Assembly: GCA_029243485.1 (NCBI GenBank)
Contig: JAQWRY010000075.1
Span: 235,702 to 299,701 of the forward strand
Length of the DNA: 64,000 bases
Direction of reading: 5' to 3'
DNA from: Candidatus Binatia bacterium
GTDB lineage: Bacteria > Desulfobacterota > Binatia > UBA12015
Position 1 is the stretch's first letter; every line of letters starts with the position of its first letter. Below, piece by piece: positions 50,942 through 59,857 of this stretch. Position numbers and translations under genes: made by a program. Under the pieces are notes generated by a model. It made no database searches. It was given only the letters and a program-made list of their open reading frames with translations, and was not told the origin of the DNA.

Positions 50942-51864
50942 CAGTCCAGCCCCAGATCCCCACGTGGGATCGGCCGGTCGAGCAACGCGTCCTTCACTCC
51001 CCGCATCTTCAAGAGCACGCCCCGCTGCTCGCCGGTGAGGCATCGCCGCAGAAACTGCAGCGGTAGAGTCGCGACCAACAACGACCAGAACTTCAGCTTC
51101 TCGGCGACGGACCCATGCCGCCGAACGAACCGAACCATGTTGCGCGCCGCGAGGTACTGCTTGCGGCTCACGTACCGACCGCCCCCCGAACTCCCCTCGC
51201 CGCGATGAGTGACGACGGCCTGCGGGGCAAAGACCACCCGGAGTCCGCTCTCACGTGCGCGGGCGCACCAATCCACCTCTTCATGGTACGCGAAGTAGTC
51301 CTCGTCGAACAGACCGACGCGCTCCAACCCCGCACGCGTGAAGAGCACCGCGCAGCCCGAGACCCAGGGCACATCTCGCTGGTCCTCGTACGGCGGGCCA
51401 TCGGGGGCACCCTGCCCGACCAGCCGAACGAGGCTCTGGCGATAGGTCACCTCACCCCATGCCATCCACAAGCGGGCGGGTTCGTCGTGGCGAAGGATCC
51501 GCGCCCCTACAGCGCCGATATTCTCGTCCTGCGACGCGGCGGCCACGAACTCCCTCAACGCATCCGGGCGCACCTCGGCGTCGTTGTTGAGAACGAGGAC
51601 GAACGAGGCCCCACCCTCGAGCGCCAAACGCAGACCGACGTTGTTCCCGCCCGCGTATCCGAGATTGCGGTCGTTCCGGACAACCTCGATCTCAGGGAAC
51701 CGGTCCGCCACCTCAGCCAGAACCGGACGGATCGATGCGTTGTCCACCAGAACGATCCGCGGCGAGGTGCCCACGGAGGCGCGCACCGCCTCGAGACAAG
51801 CAAGGGTCTCTTCGCCGCCGTTCCAATCGAGGACGACGACCGCGACGCTCGGCGCGGGCTCCAT
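50941..51864 (-). CDS. Glycosyltransferase family 2 (rhamnosyltransferase-like)
   Basis: A 307-residue GT-A enzyme with VVLDWNGGEETLACLEAV (10-27), VLVDNAS (38-44), NLGYAGGNN (67-75) and VLNNDAEVRP (91-100), the pattern of WbbL/WcaA-like rhamnosyl or galactofuranosyl transferases. SGCAVLFTRAGLERVGLFDE and YHEEVDWCARARESGLRV are the catalytic base region. Cytosolic, acting on lipid-linked glycan. It follows the 51873 membrane protein by eight bases and overlaps the flippase start. Confidence 0.92.
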   Translation of the reverse strand: MEPAPSVAVVVLDWNGGEETLACLEAVRASVGTSPRIVLVDNASIRPVLAEVADRFPEIEVVRNDRNLGYAGGNNVGLRLALEGGASFVLVLNNDAEVRPDALREFVAAASQDENIGAVGARILRHDEPARLWMAWGEVTYRQSLVRLVGQGAPDGPPYEDQRDVPWVSGCAVLFTRAGLERVGLFDEDYFAYHEEVDWCARARESGLRVVFAPQAVVTHRGEGSSGGGRYVSRKQYLAARNMVRFVRRHGSVAEKLKFWSLLVATLPLQFLRRCLTGEQRGVLLKMRGVKDALLDRPIPRGDLGLD

Positions 51865-51872
51865 GAAGGTTC

Positions 51873-53729
51873 TCAGCCGACGCGGCGAGAGCGAAGGACG
51901 CAGCCGCCCACTTCGGCAACCGGATCATACGCGCGCTCGAACTCCTCGCCAAGCCGCGAGAAGTATTCGGGCGCACCGGCGAAAGCCTCGACGTGCGGAG
52001 GGCACGTCACGACGAGGGAAGGCGAAACCTCGGCCAATCGACGGATCATCTCCTCCTCTCCCGCCCGGTCGGGCCTCCCCGGGACGAAGTAGAGGTAGCG
52101 ATAGGGTTGTGCGCGCTCCGCCAGGAAGCCGACTCCGGCCACGTCCGGGAAGGCGAAGATCGCATCGCCCTCGGCGCCACGAGCTCCGACCTCGCGGACC
52201 AGGTCCGCCGTGGTCGCGTAGCGGTGCGCGTGTCGGGCGAGGATCGTAATGGGCGCGCGTGGCCCGAGCGCCGGCGCGACCACCGCTTCGGTGACGCGCG
52301 GGATCAATGCCGGAGCGGCGCGCCCGATCGCCAGGACGGCAACCAACGCGAGCGCGACTCGCGGCGCCCACCTCATCGCGACGCCGTCCTCCTCGATCGT
52401 CGACCGCCAGCGCCGCTCGAAGCGGCGCCAGAGCAGCGCCGCGCCCAGCGCGATCGGCGGACCGCCCATCGCGACGTGAATCGAATCCGGTCGCGGGAAC
52501 AGTTGGAGCGAGTAGATCGAAAGAAAGACCAGCACCGCACGCTCCCTCGGCCAGCGCTCAAGCGCGTCGCCATCCATCAAACCGAACAGCACGACCATCG
52601 GTCCGAGCCACAAGAGTGCATTCTCCGCAGCGAGACGAGGCCCCATGGGGATCGACACCAGCGTCGCCAGCACGAGCGACCCGAGCACGACCGTGGGGAG
52701 GAGCCGTGGCCGGTCTCTCGAGAAGAAGGCGGCCAGCCCGCCGGCACCGAGCACCAGCGTGCCCCAGCTGGGTGTTGCGAACGGCAGAAGGTACGCCTCG
52801 ATCACGCCGCCATCGAGAAGCAGGACGTCCCGCAGCATGCCGCCAATCCCCAGTTCCATCGTAAGCGGCCCCAACCAAGGGAGCACGACCAACGAGAAAC
52901 CGCCCGTCAGAACGAGAAGGTGACGAAGACCGTCGTCACCGTCATCGAAAGAAGGACGAGTTCGAAACACCGCAACGGCCATGGGCAACAGAAGGCCGAC
53001 CGCGTAGCCCTGGAACAATCCGGGTGCGACGAGAATTACCGTTGCCACGATGGCCGTCACGCGCAGCGCCATCGAGAGGATCCGATTCAGCCGACGTTCC
53101 GGCGACCACGTCGGTACGAGCGCCAAAGCCGAACCGGCGAGGATGAGCAGGCCCGAGTTTGGCTTCACAGAGAACGCGAGGCCGGCGGCCACGCCCGTGA
53201 GCAACAGCACCAGGTTCCGGCGGCGAATCCTACGCGCGGAAACCCGCGCCACCATGACCTGGGCGCCGAGAGCCGGCAGCGCGGCCAGCCAGCCCGGGTA
53301 CGGGATGTTGAAGGGGGCTCCCAGCCGCAAGGAAACCGGGAGAAGAAACGCCACGTATAGGAGGACGATCGACGCTGCGAGGTGGAGCCCGGCCCACGCA
53401 CGGGCGATCGCCCACAGACTACCCGCGACCACGCCCTGCACCAGGAGGCCGAACGTGCGAATCGCAACGATGCTGCCACCGCCCGCGTCGAGCAACCATG
53501 CCTCGAGCGCGAAGTACCCCGGTGTATAGCCCGTCTCGAAATCGAGGTACGGCCGCTCGCCGGCCGCGACGCGTTCGATCTGCACGAGCTGGGTTCCCTC
53601 GTCCACGAGGTCGAACCCGTAGAGTCGAAACGGCCAGAGAAAGGCCACGCACAGCGCCGCCACCACGAACGCCTCGACCGCGAGGCGCCCGGCCGTGATC
53701 TCCCACGACTCAATCGGTCTGAACCGCAC
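51873..53729 (-). CDS. GT39-like membrane glycosyltransferase
   Basis: A 618-residue protein with about 12 membrane helices (12-430) and a soluble end (450-618). The first loop FDLVDEGTQLVQIERVAAGE followed by RPYLDFETGYTPGYFALEA is nearly the same as in the HEAT-fused protein at 44499, so the two are paralogues; the Val-Asp-Glu takes the place of the Asp-Asp-Glu there. Best start is GTG at 53729, with an AGAGG box six bases upstream, overlapping the preceding GT4 gene by 20 bases. Expected to use a polyprenol-phosphate sugar outside the membrane. Its C-terminus lacks helical repeats. Confidence 0.77.
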   Translation of the reverse strand: MRFRPIESWEITAGRLAVEAFVVAALCVAFLWPFRLYGFDLVDEGTQLVQIERVAAGERPYLDFETGYTPGYFALEAWLLDAGGGSIVAIRTFGLLVQGVVAGSLWAIARAWAGLHLAASIVLLYVAFLLPVSLRLGAPFNIPYPGWLAALPALGAQVMVARVSARRIRRRNLVLLLTGVAAGLAFSVKPNSGLLILAGSALALVPTWSPERRLNRILSMALRVTAIVATVILVAPGLFQGYAVGLLLPMAVAVFRTRPSFDDGDDGLRHLLVLTGGFSLVVLPWLGPLTMELGIGGMLRDVLLLDGGVIEAYLLPFATPSWGTLVLGAGGLAAFFSRDRPRLLPTVVLGSLVLATLVSIPMGPRLAAENALLWLGPMVVLFGLMDGDALERWPRERAVLVFLSIYSLQLFPRPDSIHVAMGGPPIALGAALLWRRFERRWRSTIEEDGVAMRWAPRVALALVAVLAIGRAAPALIPRVTEAVVAPALGPRAPITILARHAHRYATTADLVREVGARGAEGDAIFAFPDVAGVGFLAERAQPYRYLYFVPGRPDRAGEEEMIRRLAEVSPSLVVTCPPHVEAFAGAPEYFSRLGEEFERAYDPVAEVGGCVLRSRRVG

Positions 53730-54828
53730 GATAAACCTCTGCCGACGCGCGCGCCGCACGTTCCCAGGACAAGCTCGCCGCGCGCTCTCGCGCCGCGAAC
53801 GCTTTCGTCGCACGGAACTCCGTGTCGTTCACCAACCGCCGAAGGGCGTCGGCCACCTGCGCCACATCCGGGGCGTCGACCAGTACGCCCCCATCGCCCA
53901 CGACCTCCGGGACCGATGTCACTGCGACGCCCACTACCGGCGTCCCGCAGGCCATGGCCTCGGCGAACGTCAGGCCGAACCCCTCGTAGCTCGAGGGACT
54001 CACCATCACGTCGGCCGCGCCGAGTAGGTCGACGAGATCTTCGCTCGGGATCTCGCCCAGGACCCGCACGAAGGGCGGCGGCGATTCCAGCCAAGCCGGC
54101 TCATAGCCCGGGCGCCGCCGTCCCGCGATCACGAGCGTGGCCGGCACCCCCTCCTCGACGAGGCGCCCGACGGCCTCGATCGCGACGTCGATCCTCTTGC
54201 GCGGCTGCGACGTCCCGACGTACGCGAACAGAAAGGCCCCAGCCTCGACCCCGTGCTTCCGCCGGACCTCTTCCCGCCGAACCGGATCGTCGATCGGCCG
54301 AAAGATCGACCCGATGCCATGTGGGATCACAGTGATCTTCTCACGTGGAATGCCGAGTCGCGTCACCACGTCGTTTGCCGCGTGCTCTGATACACAGATC
54401 ACGCGATCGGCGACGCCGGAGCAGTGGCGAATGTGCACGTACAGCTGCATCCGCTGCGCCCACGAGAACGTGTCAGGCTCCGCGTAGACCGCGAGATCAT
54501 GGATCGTGACGACCTGCCCCACGCCCGTGGGCGCACCGAGCAACGGGAGCGCGTGCTTGGTTCCGTGGTAGACGTCGAACCCACCGCGACGCAGCGCCCG
54601 CGGAACCGCGACATTATCCCACCATGGCTGCGCCCATGGAGAGGGCAGCGGCAGATCGACCGTCTCGACATCGATGTCGGCAAACGCGTCGGGTGAATCG
54701 GTGAGAACCGTCACCTGCAGCTGCGCGTCCTCGAGCGCACGCAGCGCTCGGACGAGCTCGATGACGTAGGTCGCCGGACCTCCCGTGACGCCGGCCACCG
54801 CACCGACGGCAACGCGAACGTCGTTCAC
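53710..54828 (-). CDS. Glycosyltransferase family 4 (GT-B)
   Basis: A 372-residue GT4 with acceptor loop VGAVAGVTGGPATYVIELVR, VICVSEHAANDVVTRLGIPR, VGTSQPRKRIDVAIEAVGRL and donor site SPSSYEGFGLTFAEAMACGT with the E-x7-E pair. It resembles mannosyltransferases of the MtfB kind. Starts at 54828, four bases inside the upstream GT4 stop. Part of the same minus-strand run. Confidence 0.94.
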   Translation of the reverse strand: MNDVRVAVGAVAGVTGGPATYVIELVRALRALEDAQLQVTVLTDSPDAFADIDVETVDLPLPSPWAQPWWDNVAVPRALRRGGFDVYHGTKHALPLLGAPTGVGQVVTIHDLAVYAEPDTFSWAQRMQLYVHIRHCSGVADRVICVSEHAANDVVTRLGIPREKITVIPHGIGSIFRPIDDPVRREEVRRKHGVEAGAFLFAYVGTSQPRKRIDVAIEAVGRLVEEGVPATLVIAGRRRPGYEPAWLESPPPFVRVLGEIPSEDLVDLLGAADVMVSPSSYEGFGLTFAEAMACGTPVVGVAVTSVPEVVGDGGVLVDAPDVAQVADALRRLVNDTEFRATKAFAARERAASLSWERAARASAEVYRAVQTD

Positions 54829-55982
54829 GAGGCAGCTCCCCGGATCCCGCTGCCATCGCCCGGCGTCGGCAGCCCGAGCGCATCGGCCAAGCGCGCCGCT
54901 CGCACATCCGGGCCGGCCAGACGCGCCACGGCCGCTCGTGCGGCCGTCCCCAGGGCTTCACGGCGATCCCGATCCGTCGCCAAGGAGCGGAGCGCGTCCA
55001 CTACCGCGGCGGGATCCGGCTCGATCGCGACGATCGATTCTCCGGGTTGGAAGACTTCGCGGATGGCAGGTGTATCGGCCGTCACGATCGCGCGGCCGAC
55101 CTGCGCCGCCTGGTACACCTTATTAGGTACCACCATCTGCGCCTTGACGCTGGAGCCGAAGATCCCGAGAACGACGTCGGCTTTGCGAATTTCCGCCGGA
55201 AGATCCTCGTACGGAACCCAGTCCCGCATCTTCACATGAGGGAGATCCTCGACTAGGGGGTCGGTGCGCGCGCGTTCGGGCCCATCGCCGATCAATTCGA
55301 AGTGGATCCCCTCGTCAGGCGACAGGAGCTTCGCGGCCCGCGCGATGACATCATATCCGTGCAGCGGAAGATACGAGCCGTAGCCCAGCACACGCAGGCG
55401 ACTCCCGGCCTGTGAGCCGAGCGGTGAGCTCTCGAGCGGGGCAAACTCGTTCTCGGCACCGAGATACTGCACGACAACCCGATCGGCCGGAACCGCGAGA
55501 CGTGTCGTCAGATAGTCCCCGTGTGCGCGCGTGTCGACGAGCACGACGTCCGCGGCTCGCAAGCTCATCCGATCCACGGCGGCGAAGAGCCGACCCAACA
55601 AGGAATCCGCGGCGTACTGCGCGCGATCGTCCACCAGGGTCTCTGTGATCGTCACCAGCGGAGCGAAAAGGACGCGCCGGCCGCGCGCAAGAATCCGCGC
55701 CAGCAGTACATCGAGCTGCCCGTTGAAACCGGCCACGACCAGTCCCGCACCAGAAGCAATGGGCCCAAAACGCAGCGTGAGTCGGCCCATCGCGGTCATC
55801 CAACGGAGGGCCAGGCCCACCAGAGCGGCGGGAGCGAAGTACGACGCGTGCTTGTCCCGGGTCTCTTCCCACAACGGCTGGTGGCACGTTCGCACCTCGA
55901 CGCCGGCGCGCCGCAAATCCTCTGCGAGAAGTACATTGGCGGCGTGCTTCGCGTTGAAGGTGCCAAAAAGAACGGCGATCAC
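54825..55982 (-). CDS. Glycosyltransferase family 4 (divergent GT-B)
   Basis: A 385-residue GT-B protein. VLFGTFNAKHAANVLLAEDL begins the acceptor domain, VVVQYLGAENEFAPLE and RVLGYGSYLPLHGYDVIARA the second. The donor motif is weak: the first Glu of E-x7-E is lost and the segment reads VVPNKVYQAAQVGRAIVTAD, with Lys and Tyr at the usual places. Such relatives still act as glycosyltransferases, but donor type may differ. ATG start overlaps the GT2 stop (GTG/ATG spacing of four bases) and the stop overlaps the next gene. Confidence 0.86.
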   Translation of the reverse strand: MIAVLFGTFNAKHAANVLLAEDLRRAGVEVRTCHQPLWEETRDKHASYFAPAALVGLALRWMTAMGRLTLRFGPIASGAGLVVAGFNGQLDVLLARILARGRRVLFAPLVTITETLVDDRAQYAADSLLGRLFAAVDRMSLRAADVVLVDTRAHGDYLTTRLAVPADRVVVQYLGAENEFAPLESSPLGSQAGSRLRVLGYGSYLPLHGYDVIARAAKLLSPDEGIHFELIGDGPERARTDPLVEDLPHVKMRDWVPYEDLPAEIRKADVVLGIFGSSVKAQMVVPNKVYQAAQVGRAIVTADTPAIREVFQPGESIVAIEPDPAAVVDALRSLATDRDRREALGTAARAAVARLAGPDVRAARLADALGLPTPGDGSGIRGAAS

Positions 55983-57022
55983 CGCGGCGCGGCGCCCCTA
56001 CCCGCCTGCGCGGGCGACGGTTCTGCCTTCTCGTCGGCCCCAGCGGGCCGATGATAGCCGGGCTCGAGATCCGGCTTCTCTCCCAAGCGCAGTTCCATCT
56101 TCCTTACGCGCAACAGCGTGTCTTCGGTCAACGCACGGCTCGATGCGATGAGGTCTGCGATCAACCCCATCAACACGGTCTGGACGCCGATGATCGTCAG
56201 CGCCGCAGCAAGGATCAGAGATTGGATCAGACCCTGCGGGCCGTACAGAAAGTTGTACAGGACGAAGCGGGCGCCGAGTACGAGGCCGCCCAGAACCATC
56301 AGGCCCCCGAGGGTCCAGAACACCCGGATCGGCTCGTACAGAGAGTAGATCCGGACGAGCGTCACGAACGAGCGTCTCAGATAATCGGGAATGCCGTGGA
56401 AGAGACGCGAGGGTCGGGTCGCTCGGGTCCGAACCGGGACGTGCGCGACCGCCAACTGCTTCTTCCCGGCCTGCACGATGGTCTCGAGCGTGTAAGTGAA
56501 GTCGGACATGACGTTCAGCCGCAGCGCCGCGCGGCGGTCGAATGCGCGGAAGCCACTAGCCGCATCGGGCACATCCGTGTCCGAAAGGCCGCGAACCACC
56601 CAACTGCCATAGAACTGGAGGACCCGTTTCGCCGCCGAGAAGTGCTCGACGTCCGACGTGCCGCGATCGCCGACCACCATATCGGCCTTGCCATCCAGGA
56701 TCGGGCGAATCAGCGCCGGAATGTCGTCGGCTTCGTATTGATTGTCAGCGTCGGTATTGACGATTATATCCGCACCCAGCTTTAGAGCTGCATCGATACC
56801 TGCCGAGAACGCGCGCGCCAGGCCCTGGTTCCGCGGAAACCGCACCACATGGTCTACGCCGAGTCGCCGCGCGACCTCGGCCGTGCCATCGTCAGAGCCG
56901 TCGTCAATGATCAGAAACTCGACTTCCTCCACACCCGCAAGACTGCGCGGCAGTGCCTCGATCGTCTCGGGCAGTGTCTGCGCCTCGTTCAGGCAAGGGA
57001 TCTGAATGATGAGCTTGGGCAT
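55979..57022 (-). CDS. GT2 with C-terminal membrane helices (undecaprenyl-phosphate sugar transferase-like)
   Basis: A 347-residue protein: IQIPCLNEAQTLPETIEAL (6-24), IDDGSDDGT (39-47), NTDADNQYEADD (89-100), then two membrane helices (about 236-262 and 270-296) and a basic/acidic tail of about 45 residues. This matches GtrB/ArnC-type enzymes that put a hexose on undecaprenyl phosphate and stay in the membrane. It is the first gene of the minus-strand run that ends at 39136. The start region overlaps the frame of the divergent metalloprotease gene if the latter began at its most upstream ATG. Confidence 0.91.
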   Translation of the reverse strand: MPKLIIQIPCLNEAQTLPETIEALPRSLAGVEEVEFLIIDDGSDDGTAEVARRLGVDHVVRFPRNQGLARAFSAGIDAALKLGADIIVNTDADNQYEADDIPALIRPILDGKADMVVGDRGTSDVEHFSAAKRVLQFYGSWVVRGLSDTDVPDAASGFRAFDRRAALRLNVMSDFTYTLETIVQAGKKQLAVAHVPVRTRATRPSRLFHGIPDYLRRSFVTLVRIYSLYEPIRVFWTLGGLMVLGGLVLGARFVLYNFLYGPQGLIQSLILAAALTIIGVQTVLMGLIADLIASSRALTEDTLLRVRKMELRLGEKPDLEPGYHRPAGADEKAEPSPAQAGRGAAPR

Positions 57023-57086
57023 GAAATTCCCTGGGCGAGAGCGCGCTCCGTTGCTCGCACGCCGGCCGAGACATTGTCAACGCGAC

Positions 57087-58358
57087 TTGCCTATCCGTCT
57101 AGCAAGACGACCGCGCACGTGCTCGCTCATCTGCGCGGTCGCGTCTCTTGCGCTCTCCGTAGCCTCCGGCGGCAGGGCCGAAGGCGCCCAGACCTTGAAT
57201 GGGGGCCTGGGACCGCGGGCGGAGGTCCTGTTCCTGCGGGTCGACTTCCCAGGCGAGGAATCCAAGCTCGAGCAGGGCGATCTCACCAATGAGAGCAAGA
57301 GCGGGCTCGTCGACCGGCTCGCCGCGTATTACGGCGAGGTCTCGCTCGGCCGATTCGGGATCGACCCGGTCTTCAGCGAAAAGGTGTACCGCCTGCCGCG
57401 CCGCAAGCGTGCCTACGTCAGTCGTCCGGCGCAGATGATCGACGATGCCCTAAAGCTGGCGGGCCGACAGGAGCCGCACGGCGAGCAGGGCCTGCTCCAG
57501 CGGATCAACCCCGACGTAGTCTTCGTCTTCTTCGCCGGACCGGGGGCCGAGTCCGACATCAAGCGCCAGAATCCGGGACTCCCGTGGTCGAACGCCGTAA
57601 ACGGCACGCTGCCCTCCCCCATCGCAGACTGGAAGGGGCCGCGCGGCATCGTCGTCGGGGACGAGCCCATGCACGATCTCTCGCCCTTCGGCGTCATGGC
57701 GCACGAGTTCGGACACACCCTGACCCTTCCCGAACTCTACGCCCCGGGCAAGACGCACGAAGGCATCGGCATCTGGGGATTGATGGGCCAGGGAACGTGG
57801 GTCGGGATGGGAAACCATCCGCCCCACCTTTCGGCGTGGTCGAAGCTCACGCTCGGCTGGGTCGACCCGATCGTCGTCGAGGCCAATCAGTCGATCACGC
57901 TGCCCGCGGTCGAAGAACACGGCCAGGTCGTGAAGATCTTCGCAAAGGGAGCCGACCATCCCGACGAGTACTTCCTGATCGAGAACCGCCGACGAATCGG
58001 GTCCGACCGTCGGGTTCCCGGGGAAGGCCTCCTCGTCTGGCACATCGACGATTCGCTCACGAGCTTTCGGCGTTCGCAGGACAACGCCCTCCACAAGCGC
58101 GTCGGGCTTCTGACGGCAGACTCGTGGCCTTCGCACCTCGACCAAGGCCACAGCCGGGGAGGGAACCGGGGCGACGAGGGGGACCCTTACGTCGACCGGG
58201 CCGAAGCCCTCGGACCGAAAACCCAGCCGAGCACGCGCGCACACGACGGCACGCCCGGTCGGTTTTCGATCCGCAACGTCTCGCCTGCGGGCGACACGAT
58301 GACCTTCGACATCGTCTTCGAAGACGAACCCAAACCCACCGCGTCGCCCGACGACTAG
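57087..58358 (+). CDS. Secreted M6-like zinc metalloprotease
   Basis: About 423 residues. A signal peptide (residues 10-34, TCSLICAVASLALSVASGGR) is followed by a mature protein with HEFGH (206-210) in VMAHEFGHTLTLPELY. The downstream acidic residue is Glu216, where immune-inhibitor-A proteins usually have Asp. GIGIWGLMGQGTWVGMGNHP (226-245), with a Met-turn, and HLSAWSKLTLGWVDP are typical M6 features. YFLIENRRR and GLLVWHIDDSL follow the M6 plan. The TTG at 57087 gives a normal signal peptide; the ATG at 57006 would add 27 residues overlapping the divergent GT2 start. Extracellular or periplasmic protein degradation is the expected role. It converges with the decarboxylase gene, 13 bases apart. 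Confidence 0.85.
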   Translation: MPIRLARRPRTCSLICAVASLALSVASGGRAEGAQTLNGGLGPRAEVLFLRVDFPGEESKLEQGDLTNESKSGLVDRLAAYYGEVSLGRFGIDPVFSEKVYRLPRRKRAYVSRPAQMIDDALKLAGRQEPHGEQGLLQRINPDVVFVFFAGPGAESDIKRQNPGLPWSNAVNGTLPSPIADWKGPRGIVVGDEPMHDLSPFGVMAHEFGHTLTLPELYAPGKTHEGIGIWGLMGQGTWVGMGNHPPHLSAWSKLTLGWVDPIVVEANQSITLPAVEEHGQVVKIFAKGADHPDEYFLIENRRRIGSDRRVPGEGLLVWHIDDSLTSFRRSQDNALHKRVGLLTADSWPSHLDQGHSRGGNRGDEGDPYVDRAEALGPKTQPSTRAHDGTPGRFSIRNVSPAGDTMTFDIVFEDEPKPTASPDD

Positions 58359-58371
58359 CGCCGATCTGCGC

Positions 58372-59778
58372 TCAGCACTTGAGCGCGGACTTCTTTTTCT
58401 TCGTCGCCTTCTTCTTGGTCTTCGCCTCGGGAGCCGACTGCCTGCCGCTCAGGTCCTTCACCGAACGCTCGATGTCGTCGAGGAGGTTCGATGCGAGGTC
58501 CTGACTCAGCCCCTCGCGACAGACGATTCGGAGGACGGAGATGTCCTCGACGTCCGGAGGCATCGTGTACGCCGGAACCAGCCAGCCGCTTTGGCGGAGC
58601 TTGTCCGACAGGTCGTACACGGTCCAGCCTCTCGCCTTCTTCATGCGGAACGCAAAGACCGGGATGTCCGTACCATCACTCAAGAGGTCGAACGGACCCA
58701 TCTTGGCGATCTCCGACGACAGGTACGTCGCGACATCCTTCGACGCCTGCTGAACGCGCCGATAGCCGTCCTTCCCCAGTCGCAGGAAGTTGTAGTACTG
58801 CGCGATGATCTGATTCCCCGGGCGCGAAAAGTTCAACGTGAAGGTCGGGAAGTCCCCGCCCAGGTAGTTCACGTGGAACACCAGATCTTCCGGCAGTTCG
58901 GCTTGATCTCGCCAGATCACCCACCCGACGCCGGGGTAGACTAGGCCGTACTTGTGCCCCGAGACGTTGATCGACTTCACGAGCGGTAGCCGGAAGTCCC
59001 ACTTGAGCTTCGGCTGCAGGAACGGCGCGATGAAACCGCCGCTCGCGGCGTCGATGTGCATCGGCACCTCGAGCCCCGTGCGCTTCTTCAGATCGACCAG
59101 CGCATCGTGCACCTCTTCGATCGGCTCGTAGGCTCCTGTGTATGTCACGCCGAGGATCCCGACCACGCCGATCGTGTTCTCGTCAGTCAGCTTCAGGACT
59201 TCTTCTGCGTTGATCGTGTAGCGGCCGGGCGCCATCTTCACGTACCGGGGCTCGACCTCCCAGTATCGACAGAATTTCTCCCAGACGACCTGAACGTTGT
59301 TCCCCAACACCAGGTTCGGACGGTCGGCAGGCTTCTTGGCCTTCTTACGGCGCTCCTTCCACTTCCACTTGAGCGCCATGCCCGCCAGCATGACCGCCTC
59401 GCTCGAGCCTAGAGCCGACGCGCCCACGCCGCCCTGAGGGGCGTGAAAGAGCTTCGAGACCATATTGACGCAGCGCTCTTCAATACGCGCCGCCGCCGGG
59501 TACTCGTCCTTGTCGATGATGTTCTTGTCGAAGCACTCGGTCATGAGTCGCTCCGCCTGGGGCTCCATCCAAGTCGTGACGAACGTCGCGAGGTTCAGCC
59601 GCGCGTTGCCATCGAGCATCAGCTCGTCGTGGATCAGGTCGTAAGCGGCATCGGCCTCCATACCGCCCTTGGGGAGCTGGTCCTTTGCGACCGGCTGTTC
59701 CAGTGCTCGCCGCGCGTACGCGGGCACCAACTTGTCTGCCTCACGCCCCGATCGAGCGCGCTTCACTCCGTACAGCAT
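58372..59778 (-). CDS. gadB: Glutamate decarboxylase (PLP-dependent)
   Basis: A 468-residue group II decarboxylase (E. coli GadB is 466). HIDAASGGFIAPF (241-253) holds the PLP Asp243, and NVSGHKYGLVYPG (271-283) the Schiff-base Lys276; both numbers coincide with E. coli GadB. Expected reaction: glutamate to GABA plus carbon dioxide with uptake of a proton, used for acid resistance. The C-terminal tail is unusual: a run of Lys and Ala with KKKATKKKKSALKC instead of the pH-sensing His-Thr end. The ATG at 59778 has an AGGAGG box about 11 bases upstream. No antiporter gene (gadC) lies nearby. A palindromic sequence precedes it at 59817-59843. Confidence 0.92.
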   Translation of the reverse strand: MLYGVKRARSGREADKLVPAYARRALEQPVAKDQLPKGGMEADAAYDLIHDELMLDGNARLNLATFVTTWMEPQAERLMTECFDKNIIDKDEYPAAARIEERCVNMVSKLFHAPQGGVGASALGSSEAVMLAGMALKWKWKERRKKAKKPADRPNLVLGNNVQVVWEKFCRYWEVEPRYVKMAPGRYTINAEEVLKLTDENTIGVVGILGVTYTGAYEPIEEVHDALVDLKKRTGLEVPMHIDAASGGFIAPFLQPKLKWDFRLPLVKSINVSGHKYGLVYPGVGWVIWRDQAELPEDLVFHVNYLGGDFPTFTLNFSRPGNQIIAQYYNFLRLGKDGYRRVQQASKDVATYLSSEIAKMGPFDLLSDGTDIPVFAFRMKKARGWTVYDLSDKLRQSGWLVPAYTMPPDVEDISVLRIVCREGLSQDLASNLLDDIERSVKDLSGRQSAPEAKTKKKATKKKKSALKC

Positions 59779-59816
59779 CCTCAATCTCCTCCTCGGCGCC
59801 ACAGTCGACGCACCAA

Positions 59817-59843
59817 GCGGTAAGAGCTTACCACGCTTACCGC
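59817..59843 (-). promoter_or_regulatory. Candidate operator upstream of the glutamate decarboxylase gene
   Basis: GCGGTAAG (59817-59824) and CTTACCGC (59836-59843) form a perfect 8-bp inverted repeat. Between them a second copy, CTTACC, makes an overlapping palindrome GGTAAG-AG-CTTACC (59819-59832) and a direct repeat of GCTTACC. It lies 39-65 bases before the start codon in the 79-base gap after ettA. Position and symmetry fit a repressor or activator site. A weak ettA terminator is the alternative; there is no T-run. Confidence 0.45.
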
Positions 59844-59857
59844 GGAGCCACGAATGC

